Shown: piece by piece, positions 8,043 through 17,600 of the stretch
How the letters are laid out: every line of letters starts with the position of its first letter
Numbering within the stretch: the first letter of the stretch is position 1
DNA from: an uncultured Lachnospiraceae bacterium
Lineage (GTDB): Bacteria; Bacillota; Clostridia; Lachnospirales; Lachnospiraceae
NCBI GenBank assembly: GCA_900549995.1
Contig: URQQ01000011.1
Location: 1-64,000, forward strand
Direction: 5' to 3'
Length of the DNA stretch: 64,000 bases
Position numbers and translations under genes: made by a program
Notes under the pieces: generated by a model
What the model was told of the DNA's origin: nothing
Database searches by the model: none
What the model saw: only the letters and a program-made list of their open reading frames with translations

Positions 8043-11000
8043 ATGCAGGCTTTTGTCAGGCCGCTTCAGGAACTGGCAGAATTTGATGAGATAGTTAAGA
8101 AGCGGAATAAAAAGAGTGGGATGATACAGATCTCAGGATGTGTGAATTCCCAGAAGACACATTTAATGTATGCGCTTGGCGATGGCTTTTCTTACAGAGT
8201 CATCGCTGTTTCCAGTGAAACAAAAGCGAAGCAGATTTATGAAGAATACCGTTTTCTTGATCCCGCAGTCTATCTGTATCCGGCCAAAGATCTTCTGTTT
8301 TATCAGGCAGATCTTCGGGGGAAAGAGCTGGTCAGGGAGAGAATGGAAGTCGTTCAGGCGGTGGCAGAACAAAAGGACATTACAATTATTGCGGGATTTG
8401 ACGGGTTTATGGACTCTCTTCTTCCGGTCGATGTCATGAAGAGCAGAGTGATCTCTGTTTTGTCCGGTGCTGGGATGGATCTGGAGAAACTGATACAGGA
8501 TCTGGCAGCCAATGGATATGACAGGGAGATTCAGATTGAGGGACCCGGGCAGTTCGCGGTGCGCGGGGGAATTCTTGATGTCTATCCGCTGACGGAAGAA
8601 GTGCCGGTCAGAATCGAATTCTGGGGGGATGAAATTGACTCTATCCGTACCTTTGATGTGGAAAGCCAGAGGTCCATCGAGAATCTGGAAGAAATCCTGA
8701 TTTACCCGGCGACAGAATTTCCGGAGGAAACAGGGAACAGAGTATCTTTTCTTGATTATTTTCCTAAAGAAGAAACGATTCTGTTTCTTGATGAACCTGC
8801 AAGACTTCTGGAAAAAGGAAAGTCCATCGAGGAAGAATTCGTTCAGGCTCAGACAAACCGTTTTGAATGCGGCATGGAAGTCTCGGATGAAGAGATGAAG
8901 CTTTATAAACCGGAAGAAGTTGCCAATATGATGAATCAATATTACAGCATTGGCTTTTCATCTCTGGAAATGAAGCTTAAGGAATATAAGGTAAAAGATT
9001 CCTATCATTTGTCAGCAGCTTCCGTCAATCCATATAATAACAGTTTTGAGATGCTGACAAGGGATTTGAAACGACTGAAACGGAATGGCTACCGGGTCAT
9101 TCTGCTGTCCGGATCGAGGACAAGGGCAAAGCGTCTGGCTGAGGATTTAAGAGATTATGACCTGAGCAGTTTTTACAGCGAAGATATGGACAGAGAAGTG
9201 CAGGCCGGAGAGATCATGGTAAGCTTTGGACATGTGGCGGAAGGATATGAATATCCGATGCTGAAGTTCATGGTGATCTCAGAGACAGATATTTTCGGGC
9301 AGAAGAAAAAGAAAAGAAAGAGAAAAGTTTACGAGGGCCAGAAGATTCAGAGTTTTTCTGAATTGAAAGTCGGAGATTATGTTGTCCATGAAAATCACGG
9401 ACTTGGAATCTATCAGGGAATTGAGAAAGTTGATATTGACCGTGTGTCGAAAGACTATATGAAGATCGCATATGCGGCGGGAGGAAACTTATACATTCCG
9501 GCGACGCAGCTGGATCTGATTCAGAAATATGCAAGTTCGGACGCGAAGAAGCCGAAACTGAACCGCCTCGGAACTCAGGAATGGACGAAGACAAAGACGA
9601 GAGTCCGGGGAGCGGTAAAAGAAATCGCCAAAGATCTCGTGGAACTTTATGCCGTGCGGCAGGATCAGAAGGGATTTGAATATGGCCCTGATACTGTCTG
9701 GCAGAAAGAGTTTGAGGAGATGTTCCCATTTGAGGAGACGGAAGACCAGCAGCTGGCAATTGAGGCTACAAAGAAGGATATGGAAAGCACGAGGATTATG
9801 GACCGTCTGATCTGCGGGGACGTGGGATACGGGAAGACGGAGATCGCGATCCGTGCGGCATTTAAGGCTGTTCAGGAGGATAAGCAGGTCGTTTATCTTG
9901 TGCCGACGACCATTCTGGCGCAGCAGCACTATAATACGTTTTCTCAGAGAATGAAAGATTTTCCGGTGAGAGTTGACCTGATGTGTAGATTCCGTACACC
10001 CGCCCAGCAGAGAAAGACGGTTGAGGACCTGAAAAAAGGACTGGTAGATATTGTCATCGGCACACACCGGCTGCTCAGCAAGGATGTGGAGTTTAAAGAT
10101 CTTGGGCTTCTGATCATCGATGAGGAACAGCGGTTCGGGGTACAGCACAAGGAGAAGATCAAGAAATTAAAGGAAAATGTAGATGTTCTGACATTGACAG
10201 CAACGCCGATTCCCAGGACACTTCATATGAGCCTGATCGGAATCCGCGATATGAGTGTGCTGGAAGAACCTCCGCAGGACCGTATGCCGATCCAGACCTA
10301 TGTGATGGAATATAATGATGAGATGGTAAGAGAAGCAATTCAGAGGGAACTTTCCAGGCAGGGACAGGTTTATTATGTATACAACCGTGTGGAGGATATC
10401 GTGGATGTGACGGCGAAGATTCAGAAACTTGTTCCGGAAGCTTCGATCGCTTTTGCGCATGGACAGATGAATGAACACGAGCTTGAAAAGATCATGTATG
10501 ACTTTATCAATGGTGATATCGATGTGCTTGTCTCCACAACGATCATTGAGACAGGGCTTGATATCTCGAATGTTAATACGATGATTATTCATGATGCAGA
10601 CCGGCTTGGGCTGTCACAGCTATACCAGCTGAGAGGGCGTGTCGGGCGGTCCAACCGTATGGCATATGCATTTTTATTATATAAAAGGGATAAGATGTTA
10701 AAAGAGATTGCGGAAAAGCGTCTCGCTGCGATCCGGGAATTCACAGATCTTGGTTCCGGTTTTAAAATAGCGATGCGTGATCTTGAAATCCGCGGGGCAG
10801 GAAATCTGCTCGGCGCAGAACAGCACGGGCATATGGAAGCAGTAGGGTATGATCTCTACTGTAAAATGCTCAATGAGGCGGTAAAGCATCTGAAAGGTGA
10901 GATGGAGGAGGAAGAATCCTATACTACAACGATCGATATCAGCGAAGATGCGTTTATTCCATCGACTTACATTCCAAATGAGGCTCAGAAACTGGATATC

Positions 11001-11384
11001 TATAAGCGGATTGCGGCGATTGAGTCGGAAGAAGAGATGGATGATATGATGGAAGAGTTGATTGACCGGTTCGGGGATATTCCAAGGAAGGTGCATAAAC
11101 TTCTGGAGATTTCACATATCAAGTCATTGGCCCATCAGGTATACGTGATCTCTGTAGAGCAGAAGGGTGATGAGTATAAATTTACGATGTATGAACGTGC
11201 AAAAGTGTCAGCGCAGGCGATTCCTGTACTTCTGGAACAGTATCATGGAAATCTGACATTCAAAGCCGATACCAACCCATATTTTATCTATCAGAAAAAA
11301 GCGACAAACAAAAAAGCAAAGGAAGAGTCTCCGATAGAAGTCGTAAAAAAAGTGCTAAATGATATAAAAACGTTGCTTGTGTAG
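8043..11384 (+). CDS. mfd: Transcription-repair coupling factor Mfd
   Basis: ATP-dependent translocase that removes RNA polymerase stalled at DNA lesions and recruits UvrA. The 1113-residue protein has the UvrB-like N-terminal module and an RNA-polymerase-interacting domain (VGDYVVHENHGLGIYQGIE). A RecG-like helicase core carries Walker A GDVGYGKTE near residue 594, DEEQ near 692, TATPIPRT, and motif VI QLRGRVGRSNR. A C-terminal TRCF domain completes it. AAGGAGTC precedes the ATG. Gene order pth-mfd-prsA is conserved in Firmicutes. Confidence 0.98.
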   Translation: MQAFVRPLQELAEFDEIVKKRNKKSGMIQISGCVNSQKTHLMYALGDGFSYRVIAVSSETKAKQIYEEYRFLDPAVYLYPAKDLLFYQADLRGKELVRERMEVVQAVAEQKDITIIAGFDGFMDSLLPVDVMKSRVISVLSGAGMDLEKLIQDLAANGYDREIQIEGPGQFAVRGGILDVYPLTEEVPVRIEFWGDEIDSIRTFDVESQRSIENLEEILIYPATEFPEETGNRVSFLDYFPKEETILFLDEPARLLEKGKSIEEEFVQAQTNRFECGMEVSDEEMKLYKPEEVANMMNQYYSIGFSSLEMKLKEYKVKDSYHLSAASVNPYNNSFEMLTRDLKRLKRNGYRVILLSGSRTRAKRLAEDLRDYDLSSFYSEDMDREVQAGEIMVSFGHVAEGYEYPMLKFMVISETDIFGQKKKKRKRKVYEGQKIQSFSELKVGDYVVHENHGLGIYQGIEKVDIDRVSKDYMKIAYAAGGNLYIPATQLDLIQKYASSDAKKPKLNRLGTQEWTKTKTRVRGAVKEIAKDLVELYAVRQDQKGFEYGPDTVWQKEFEEMFPFEETEDQQLAIEATKKDMESTRIMDRLICGDVGYGKTEIAIRAAFKAVQEDKQVVYLVPTTILAQQHYNTFSQRMKDFPVRVDLMCRFRTPAQQRKTVEDLKKGLVDIVIGTHRLLSKDVEFKDLGLLIIDEEQRFGVQHKEKIKKLKENVDVLTLTATPIPRTLHMSLIGIRDMSVLEEPPQDRMPIQTYVMEYNDEMVREAIQRELSRQGQVYYVYNRVEDIVDVTAKIQKLVPEASIAFAHGQMNEHELEKIMYDFINGDIDVLVSTTIIETGLDISNVNTMIIHDADRLGLSQLYQLRGRVGRSNRMAYAFLLYKRDKMLKEIAEKRLAAIREFTDLGSGFKIAMRDLEIRGAGNLLGAEQHGHMEAVGYDLYCKMLNEAVKHLKGEMEEEESYTTTIDISEDAFIPSTYIPNEAQKLDIYKRIAAIESEEEMDDMMEELIDRFGDIPRKVHKLLEISHIKSLAHQVYVISVEQKGDEYKFTMYERAKVSAQAIPVLLEQYHGNLTFKADTNPYFIYQKKATNKKAKEESPIEVVKKVLNDIKTLLV

Positions 11385-11473
11385 GAAAAAAACGATATAA
11401 TGGATAATCAGAGGATGTCCCGGAGCACCGTATGATTCAGGACTGGGATGACCAAAGCACTAAGGAGGATTTC

Positions 11474-12517
11474 ATGAAAAATAAATTATTCAACAAAGTT
11501 CTTGCTCTGACAGTCTGCCTTGCGGTCGGGGGAACACTTCTGGCGGGCTGCGGCAAATTAAATGACAGCGATGTGGTTGTGACAGTCGGAGACAGTGAAG
11601 TAACTGCGGATGTGGCCAATTTCTATGCCAGATATCAGCAGGCACAGTATGAGACATATCTTTCATCCATGTCAGGCGGCGGTGCTGATATGTGGAAAAA
11701 TGAAATATCTGACGGGAAAACTTATGAAGAGTCGGTGAAGGAATCTGTGATGGAATCCATCGAACAGCTTTATATCCTGGATGACCATAAGAAAGATTAT
11801 GACGTCTCAGTTTCAGATGAAGAGAAGAAGGCAATTACAAGCGCTGCTAAAAAGTTCATAAAGAATAACGGTCTGGAGGAAAAGGAAGCGATATCCGCAG
11901 ACCAGAAGACTGTTGAGAATGTTTTGACATTGATGACAGTTTCGTCGAAAATGAACAAAGCCATGACAGCAGATGTGGATACAAATGTATCAGATGAGGA
12001 AGCAGCACAGAAAAGCATGCAGTATGTATACTTCCCGTTTACAACGACAGATGACAGCGGGGAATCAAAAGACCTGACAGATGAAGAGAAAGAACAGCTG
12101 AAAAAAGATGCAGAACAGTTTGCAAAAGACGCGGAAACTGCTTCTGATTTCGAGGCATTTGCCAAGGAGAAAAGTTATGAAGCTCAGACAGCAACGTTTG
12201 ATGCAGAGTCAACTTCTCCGGCAGAAGAGTTAATCAAGGCGGCAGACCAGCTTACAGAAGGCCAGGTTACCGGTCTTGTCGAGACAGAGAATGGTTATTA
12301 TGTGGCTAAAGTTACGAGCCTGTTAGACCGGGAAGCTACAGATACGAAGAAAGAATCCATTGTACAGCAAAGAAAACAGGATCAGTTTGACAAACTGTAC
12401 AAGGAGTGGAAGAAAGATACAAAAATCAGTGTGGATAAAAAGAACTGGAAAAAGATCAGTTTCGCGGACCAGGGAGTCACTGTGAAACAGGAAGAAAGCC
12501 AGCCTTATACGGATTAA
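11474..12517 (+). CDS. prsA: PrsA-like foldase lipoprotein (parvulin-type)
   Basis: Extracytoplasmic folding factor anchored by lipid. The 347-residue precursor has a signal peptide ending in the lipobox LAGC with Cys26. A SurA-like helical N-domain follows. A parvulin-like segment lies in the C-terminal half (YVYFPFTTT, FEAFAKEKSYE, LTEGQVTGLVETENGYYVAKV). Active-site parvulin residues are not all clear, so it may be mainly a chaperone. The ATG at 11474 follows AAGGAGGATTTC. It lies 90 bases after mfd. In B. subtilis spoVT normally lies near; here an 11-kb block separates it. Confidence 0.8.
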   Translation: MKNKLFNKVLALTVCLAVGGTLLAGCGKLNDSDVVVTVGDSEVTADVANFYARYQQAQYETYLSSMSGGGADMWKNEISDGKTYEESVKESVMESIEQLYILDDHKKDYDVSVSDEEKKAITSAAKKFIKNNGLEEKEAISADQKTVENVLTLMTVSSKMNKAMTADVDTNVSDEEAAQKSMQYVYFPFTTTDDSGESKDLTDEEKEQLKKDAEQFAKDAETASDFEAFAKEKSYEAQTATFDAESTSPAEELIKAADQLTEGQVTGLVETENGYYVAKVTSLLDREATDTKKESIVQQRKQDQFDKLYKEWKKDTKISVDKKNWKKISFADQGVTVKQEESQPYTD

Positions 12518-12554
12518 TGGAATGAAAGAAGTTTTCTTCAAGGATCAGAACAGT

Positions 12555-12594
12555 AAAAAAGCGGGAGACCAATGAAAAAAGGTCTTCCGCTTTT
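12555..12594. terminator. Bidirectional terminator between prsA and the permease
   Basis: GCGGGAGACC pairs with GGTCTTCCGC (one mismatch) within flanking A and T runs, serving both the plus-strand prsA and the minus-strand permease. Confidence 0.85.
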
Positions 12595-12598
12595 GCTT

Positions 12599-14005
12599 TT
12601 ATTTTTTCTTCTGCATTTCATTCAGCTCGATGTTAAGTACCCTTCCAAAGTCAGGGAATTTCTTCTTGGCATAGATATAGAAGCAGATCCCAAGCAAAGC
12701 CCACAGCCCGATGATGGTCCATTCAGGAAGGCCAAGCCCGGAAGGCATGCCGGGGAGATATAAGACTAGCATCAGCCCGCTCAAAAGGACGGCAAATGTT
12801 CCGACCAGTTTGTAATTTTTTACTTTATATGGCCTTGCAAGTTCAGGTTCTCTTTTCCTGAGAACGAGGAAGGAAATTGAAACCATCATATAGGCTGTGA
12901 CCGCTCCGATTCCGCCGGCGTCTGTGAGCCATTCCATCATGGCACGGCCAAAGAATGGCGCGATGCAGGAGATAAAGCCAATCAGAAGTACTGCAGTGGT
13001 AGGTGTCTTGTATTTCGGATGTATTTTAGCAAGTGACTGTGGAAGACATTTTGCATCCGCAAGCGCATAGATCGCGCGGCTGCCTCCCATGAAGAAGGAA
13101 TTCCAGCTGGACAGAATACCGGCCATACCGCCGACAATCAGGACTTTCGCCATCATGTCGCTGTTGCCGAATGCTTTCTTCATAGCATCAGCGGTTACAA
13201 GAACTGAGGACTGCATTTCACTGTGCGTCATCATAAGTGATACGGCAAGGATAATCAGGGCATACCAGATGACTGCAGAGGCGATCGAGATCAGAATAAT
13301 CTTGCCAATCTGCTTAAATGGAAGGGCAATTTCTTCTGCTGCCTGTGGTATGACGTCGAAACCGACGAACATAAATGGTGTCATGACTGCGACTGACAGG
13401 ATGCCGCCGCCTCCGTTATGGAAGAGTGGTTCTGTGTTGGCAGGCTCTCCGTTAAATGCGGAACCTGCAATCAGGAGAATCCCGATTCCTGCGATGACAA
13501 AAGTCAGGACACTTTGGAGGAATGCGGCAGGTTTGACACCTACAAAGTTAACAATGGTAATGATGATTGAACTTACGACTCCGACTGCGACCCATGTGGC
13601 ATAGATATCAAAGCCGTGCACAGTGTACATATACCCCTTCATGAAATTGGGGGCAATGTATTCAAGAACGGTCGGAAGCGCACAGGCCTCGAAGGCGACG
13701 TAACCAAGAATAATGGCCCAGGTACATAAGAAAGACCAGTTCGGTCCCAGTGCCCTGAGGCTGAAAATCTGTTCCCCACCGCACTGCGGCATTGCCGAGG
13801 TCAGTTCTGCATATGTAAGGCCTACGAACATAACCATCACTCCGCCGAGGCCAAATGCCAGTATGGAGCCGATGGTTCCGGCCTTCAATATCCATTGGCC
13901 GGCCATGACAACCCAGCCCCAGCCGATCATTGCTCCGAATGCAATCGAAAATACATCTTTTTTCCCCAAGACTCGATCAAATTTACTTTGCTGCTTACTA
14001 CCCAT
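12599..14005 (-). CDS. APC-family amino acid permease
   Basis: Integral membrane transporter of 468 residues with about 12 hydrophobic helices. The first helix region is typical of the APC superfamily (SIAFGAMIGWGWVVMAG; helix 1 GxxxG substrate region), with FVGLTYAELTSAMPQCGGE in the second and MFVGFDVIPQAAEEI in the sixth. This last motif resembles amino acid permeases of the YjeH/PuuP or AGT type. Substrate cannot be assigned. A GGAGTGATAAT site precedes the ATG. It is the first gene of the block that separates prsA from spoVT. Confidence 0.85.
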   Translation of the reverse strand: MGSKQQSKFDRVLGKKDVFSIAFGAMIGWGWVVMAGQWILKAGTIGSILAFGLGGVMVMFVGLTYAELTSAMPQCGGEQIFSLRALGPNWSFLCTWAIILGYVAFEACALPTVLEYIAPNFMKGYMYTVHGFDIYATWVAVGVVSSIIITIVNFVGVKPAAFLQSVLTFVIAGIGILLIAGSAFNGEPANTEPLFHNGGGGILSVAVMTPFMFVGFDVIPQAAEEIALPFKQIGKIILISIASAVIWYALIILAVSLMMTHSEMQSSVLVTADAMKKAFGNSDMMAKVLIVGGMAGILSSWNSFFMGGSRAIYALADAKCLPQSLAKIHPKYKTPTTAVLLIGFISCIAPFFGRAMMEWLTDAGGIGAVTAYMMVSISFLVLRKREPELARPYKVKNYKLVGTFAVLLSGLMLVLYLPGMPSGLGLPEWTIIGLWALLGICFYIYAKKKFPDFGRVLNIELNEMQKKK

Positions 14006-14099
14006 ATTATCACTCCAATCTTTTTGTGGGCATTCGGGCGTAAACGAAGATTAAATTTTCAGACACGCCCTGGAAACATTTTGCGGGAAAGAAAAAGAT

Positions 14100-14144
14100 G
14101 GCTCTATAAATATACGTGTAACTTACACCGTATTTTATAGAGCC
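14100..14144 (-). terminator. Long hairpin between yqeY and the permease gene
   Basis: A near-perfect 45-base palindrome begins GGCTCTATAA and ends TTATAGAGCC, with inner TGTAA/TTACA pairing. Read on the minus strand it follows the yqeY stop and leads into a T-rich ATCTTTTTC, so a terminator is likely. Because it also lies about 95 bases before the permease start, an attenuator role is possible. Confidence 0.75.
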
Positions 14145-14201
14145 ACCTCCTTGTTTCCAATGTTTCTGTCAGTGAATTGAATTAAGGTTGACGGGTTACA
14201 T

Positions 14202-14651
14202 TTATTCAGTCATAAACGAAAGAACAATTTCGTTTACAAGCTTGCCATCTGCCTTCCCCTTAACTTTCGGCATCAATGATTTCATGATTTTCCCTTTATC
14301 TTTTGCGGTTGGTGCATCCAGGCCGATCTCGGCGAGTGTGGAAGTTATAATTTCCCGGATCTCGTTCTCGTCCATCATTTTCGGTGCGTATTTCTCAAGA
14401 ACACCCAGACGTGTATTGCATTCCTCAAGAATGTCGGTACGGTCAGAAGGAGTCATCTCAAGAGTTTCTTTGATCTGCTTGATCTCTTTTAAGATGACCT
14501 GTGTTTCCTCTTCTGCGGTCAAATCTTCCCGCTTGTCAATTGCCTTATTTTTCAAAGCGGAGAGCAGCAGGGACAATGTGTCCTTCGTTGCTTTGTCTCC
14601 GGATTTCATTGCTGCAACCATATCATTTCTTACTTCATCTATTTTACTCAT
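14202..14651 (-). CDS. yqeY: GatB/YqeY domain protein
   Basis: 149-residue cytosolic protein of the YqeY family, related to the tail domain of the GatB subunit of the amidotransferase that makes Gln-tRNA. Visible features are the N-terminal MSKIDEVRNDMVAAMKSGDKATKDTLSLLLSA-type helix and the C-terminal GKIMKSLMPKVKGKADGKLVNEIV, which matches the tRNA-binding tail. The free-standing protein's role is not settled. AGGAGGTTGTT precedes the ATG. It is usually linked to rpsU or dnaG, so its location here is unusual. Confidence 0.9.
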   Translation of the reverse strand: MSKIDEVRNDMVAAMKSGDKATKDTLSLLLSALKNKAIDKREDLTAEEETQVILKEIKQIKETLEMTPSDRTDILEECNTRLGVLEKYAPKMMDENEIREIITSTLAEIGLDAPTAKDKGKIMKSLMPKVKGKADGKLVNEIVLSFMTE

Positions 14652-14737
14652 AACAACCTCCTGATATTGACTTGAGACGAGGGCGCCTCAGTCAGTTATA
14701 GAACTATTATAACGGAGTTAACTGAGAATATCCAGTA

Positions 14738-15343
14738 TTAATTGTTAATTTTGTGACTTTTGATAATCAGCCGGATCGTACGGAAGAGATAAGGTTTGTA
14801 TTTGTCGATGGAAAGCGGTTCATTGTAAAGGATAGAATTATAGCAGGTTGAGCCGGTCAGCTCGATGATTGTAAAGAGCATGACCTCGGGTTCCTCATAG
14901 CCGCATTCATCTTCAGCGAGCATCTTCAGGTAGATATCATAGAAGTTGAGGTCGGAATCATCGGCTGGGATATTTAAGGTATTGCGGAAAATTCCCCAGA
15001 CAAGATTTTTGGAGATAAAGTTCAGCAGAGACCGGTTGGCATTCAGATAGTCAATAATATAATTAACAATAAATATAATCTGTTCTTCTACACCCGTAAC
15101 CTGCTCCTTTACCAGTTTTTTGTTGGCAGCGGAGAACAGCTCGCCAGCTTTGTGACTGATCAGTTTGTTCCGAAGGTCATATTTATCCGTAAAATACAGA
15201 TAGAACGTACCTTTTGCAACGCCGGCTTTTTCAACTATATCTGAGATTGCCGTCTTCTGGATTCCCTTCGTCGTGAAAAGTTCATACGCAGTATTAAAGA
15301 GAGATTCTTTTTTCTTCTTTTTATTCTCCTGGACCTTGCTCAT
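14738..15343 (-). CDS. TetR/AcrR-family transcriptional regulator
   Basis: 201-residue repressor-type protein. The N-terminal helix-turn-helix contains FTTKGIQKTAISDIVEKAGVAKGTFYLYF, the TetR signature. The C-terminal ligand-binding half is helical and not assignable to a ligand. The ATG at 15343 is preferred over a GTG nine bases upstream that lies within the AAGGTGG ribosome site. It is divergent from the MMPL transporter, and three TGACTnnnnGTCA-type operators lie between them. It probably represses itself and the transporter pair. Confidence 0.92.
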   Translation of the reverse strand: MSKVQENKKKKKESLFNTAYELFTTKGIQKTAISDIVEKAGVAKGTFYLYFTDKYDLRNKLISHKAGELFSAANKKLVKEQVTGVEEQIIFIVNYIIDYLNANRSLLNFISKNLVWGIFRNTLNIPADDSDLNFYDIYLKMLAEDECGYEEPEVMLFTIIELTGSTCYNSILYNEPLSIDKYKPYLFRTIRLIIKSHKINN

Positions 15344-15382
15344 ATCTGCCACCTTCTTTCGTGTGATTCAGCTCATAAATCC

Positions 15383-15411
15383 ATTCTAATAAAAAAATGA
15401 CTAAAAGTCAA
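15383..15411 (-). promoter_or_regulatory. Promoter of the tetR gene
   Basis: Read on the minus strand: -35 TTGACT (15406-15411), 17-base spacer, -10 TAGAAT (15383-15388). The -35 is part of the operator at 15398-15410. Confidence 0.75.
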
Positions 15412-15487
15412 TAAAATTACATTTACATATTGACTAGTGGTCATTTTTGTTGTATAACACTATTGGTAAAGAAATGACTACTGGTCA
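15398..15487. promoter_or_regulatory. Three TetR operators in the divergent promoter region
   Basis: Three 13-base inverted repeats share TGACTA and GTCA ends: TGACTAAAAGTCA (15398-15410), TGACTAGTGGTCA (15431-15443) and TGACTACTGGTCA (15475-15487). Start-to-start spacings are 33 and 44 bases, multiples of 11, so all three lie on the same face of the helix. The first covers the tetR -35, the second covers the -35 of the transporter promoter, and the third lies within its leader. Confidence 0.85.
15430..15458 (+). promoter_or_regulatory. Promoter of the MMPL/heptad-repeat operon
   Basis: TTGACT (15430-15435), a 17-base spacer and TATAAC (15453-15458). The second operator begins inside the -35, so repressor binding would block polymerase. 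Confidence 0.75.
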
Positions 15488-15521
15488 ATTCTTAGAAAGC
15501 AGGAAAGAAGGAAGAAGAGTT

Positions 15522-17600
15522 ATGATTAAGACTGGAAAATGGATTGCAAAGCACAGAAAACTGATTGTCACGGTATGTCTGCTTCTTCTGGTGCCGTCTG
15601 TGTTTGGGATTATGAAGACGAGGACCAACTATGATGTGCTGAGTTATCTTCCCGATACACTGGAAACAGTCAAAGGACAGGATCTGATGGTGGATGAATT
15701 CGGCATGGGTGCATTCTCGATGGTGATTGTCGAAGATATGAGCGAGAAAGATACGATCAAACTGGAAGAGAAGATTGAAGCGGTCGATCATGTCAAAGAC
15801 GTGCTCTGGTATGATGATATCGCGGATATCAGTATACCGATCAGTGTTCTGCCGTCCGAGATCAAGGATGCATTTAATCATGGGAATGCAACGCTGATGG
15901 TGGCGCTTTTTGATAATACGACGTCTTCTGATGAGACGATGAACGCGGTCAGTGAGATGAGGACACTCTGTGAAAAACAGTGTTTTATCAGCGGGATGTC
16001 CGGTGTAGTTACAGATATAAAGAATCTGTCACTCAAAGAAATGCCGGTTTACGTTGTGATTGCGGCGGTGCTTTGTATGATCATTCTTTCACTGACGATG
16101 GAGTCCTGGGTAGTTCCTGTGCTGTTCCTGTTAAGTATCGGGGTGGCGATTCTCTATAATCTGGGGACCAATTTCTTCCTGGGAGAGATTTCCTATATTA
16201 CCAAGGCACTTACGGCGGTTCTCCAGCTCGGTGTGACGATGGACTATTCCATATTTCTGCTCAACAGCTATGAAGAGAACAAACAAAGGTTTCCCGGAGA
16301 AAAAGAACGTGCGATGGCACATGCAATCTCCAATACATTCAAATCCATTACCGGAAGCTCTGTCACAACCATTGCCGGATTTGCTGCACTTTGCTTTATG
16401 ACATTTGCGCTTGGAAGAGATATCGGAATCGTAATGTCAAAGGGAGTTGTGATCGGAGTGTTATGCTGCGTAACATTTCTGCCATCCCTGATACTGCTCT
16501 GTGATAAACCGATTGAGAAGACAAAACATAAGGCGGTCGTTCCGGATCTCAGGAAAATATCTGATTTTATTACGAAGCACTACAAGGTGTGGATACTTAT
16601 TTTCATTGTTTTGCTTGTGCCGGCTGTTTATGGGAACGGGCATACAGAAGTTTACTACAATATTGACAAGGGACTTCCCGCAACACTTGAAAGTTCCATC
16701 GCGAATAAAAAACTGGAGAAAGATTTCCAGATGAACAATGTCTATATGCTGCTTCTGAAAAACGATGAGCTGTCTGTCAAGGACAAGAGCAGCCTCCTGA
16801 AAGAAGTGGAAAAGGTGGACGGTGTCAAGTGGGCGCTTGGCATGGAGTCATTTGTCGGACCCGGTATCCCGGAAGAAATGCTTCCGGAAGATGTGACCAG
16901 GATGTTAAAGAGCGACAACTATGAAGTACAGTTTATCTGTTCCAACTTTAAGACTGCGACAGATGAGATGAATACACAGGTCAAACAGGTAGACAAAGTG
17001 ATCAAAAATTACAGCAAAGGATCGATGGTGATCGGGGAGGCGCCTCTGACGAAGGATCTCGCAGTTGTGACAGACACAGATCTGAAAAATGTAAATATTG
17101 CATCTGTGATCGCTATTTTTGTCATCATCATGATTGTATTTAAATCCATATCCCTGCCGTTCATTCTTGTGGCGGTGATTGAATTCGCAATCTGTGTGAA
17201 CATGGCAATTCCTTATTATACCGGGACACCGCTTCCGTTTGTCGCAAGTATTGTCATTGGGACCATACAGCTTGGCGCGACCGTAGATTATGCGATTTTG
17301 ATGACGAGCCGCTACCAGAAAGAACGCTGCCGGGGGAAAACAAAACAGGAGGCAATCCGCATTGCCCATGAACTTTCGATGAAGTCAATACTGATCAGCG
17401 GATTCAGTTTCTTTGCGGCGACTTTTGGCGTGGGACTGTATTCTAAAATCGATATGATCAGTTCGATCTGCACGCTCCTTTCGAGAGGGGCAATTATCAG
17501 TACGGTGGTTGTCATCGCAGTGCTTCCGGCCATGTTTATGATCTTTGACCGTGTGATATGTAAGACATCCATAGGATTTATAAAAAAGGAGGAGTTATAG
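15522..17600 (+). CDS. MMPL/RND-superfamily transporter
   Basis: 692-residue membrane protein with a duplicated RND layout. One N-terminal helix is followed by a large extracytoplasmic loop and a five-helix block, and then the pattern repeats. Signature stretches include VLQLGVTMDYSIFLLNSYEE and IQLGATVDYAILMTSRYQKE, where the acidic residue in the fourth helix serves proton coupling in the family. The ATG at 15522 fits a GGAAGAAGAG site and a signal-anchor N-terminus; an upstream extension would overlap the promoter and operator. The heptad-repeat gene begins at the next base after its stop. Export of lipids, peptides or drugs is possible. Confidence 0.9.
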   Translation: MIKTGKWIAKHRKLIVTVCLLLLVPSVFGIMKTRTNYDVLSYLPDTLETVKGQDLMVDEFGMGAFSMVIVEDMSEKDTIKLEEKIEAVDHVKDVLWYDDIADISIPISVLPSEIKDAFNHGNATLMVALFDNTTSSDETMNAVSEMRTLCEKQCFISGMSGVVTDIKNLSLKEMPVYVVIAAVLCMIILSLTMESWVVPVLFLLSIGVAILYNLGTNFFLGEISYITKALTAVLQLGVTMDYSIFLLNSYEENKQRFPGEKERAMAHAISNTFKSITGSSVTTIAGFAALCFMTFALGRDIGIVMSKGVVIGVLCCVTFLPSLILLCDKPIEKTKHKAVVPDLRKISDFITKHYKVWILIFIVLLVPAVYGNGHTEVYYNIDKGLPATLESSIANKKLEKDFQMNNVYMLLLKNDELSVKDKSSLLKEVEKVDGVKWALGMESFVGPGIPEEMLPEDVTRMLKSDNYEVQFICSNFKTATDEMNTQVKQVDKVIKNYSKGSMVIGEAPLTKDLAVVTDTDLKNVNIASVIAIFVIIMIVFKSISLPFILVAVIEFAICVNMAIPYYTGTPLPFVASIVIGTIQLGATVDYAILMTSRYQKERCRGKTKQEAIRIAHELSMKSILISGFSFFAATFGVGLYSKIDMISSICTLLSRGAIISTVVVIAVLPAMFMIFDRVICKTSIGFIKKEEL

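Noticed and set aside
8163..10592. Several long minus-strand reading frames opposite mfd (up to 258 codons)
   Set aside because: They lack ribosome sites and protein-like composition, and lie fully opposite a well-supported gene.
14100..14144. A riboswitch controlling the amino acid permease
   Set aside because: The palindrome is a simple stem with no aptamer-like conserved core, and it fits a yqeY terminator.
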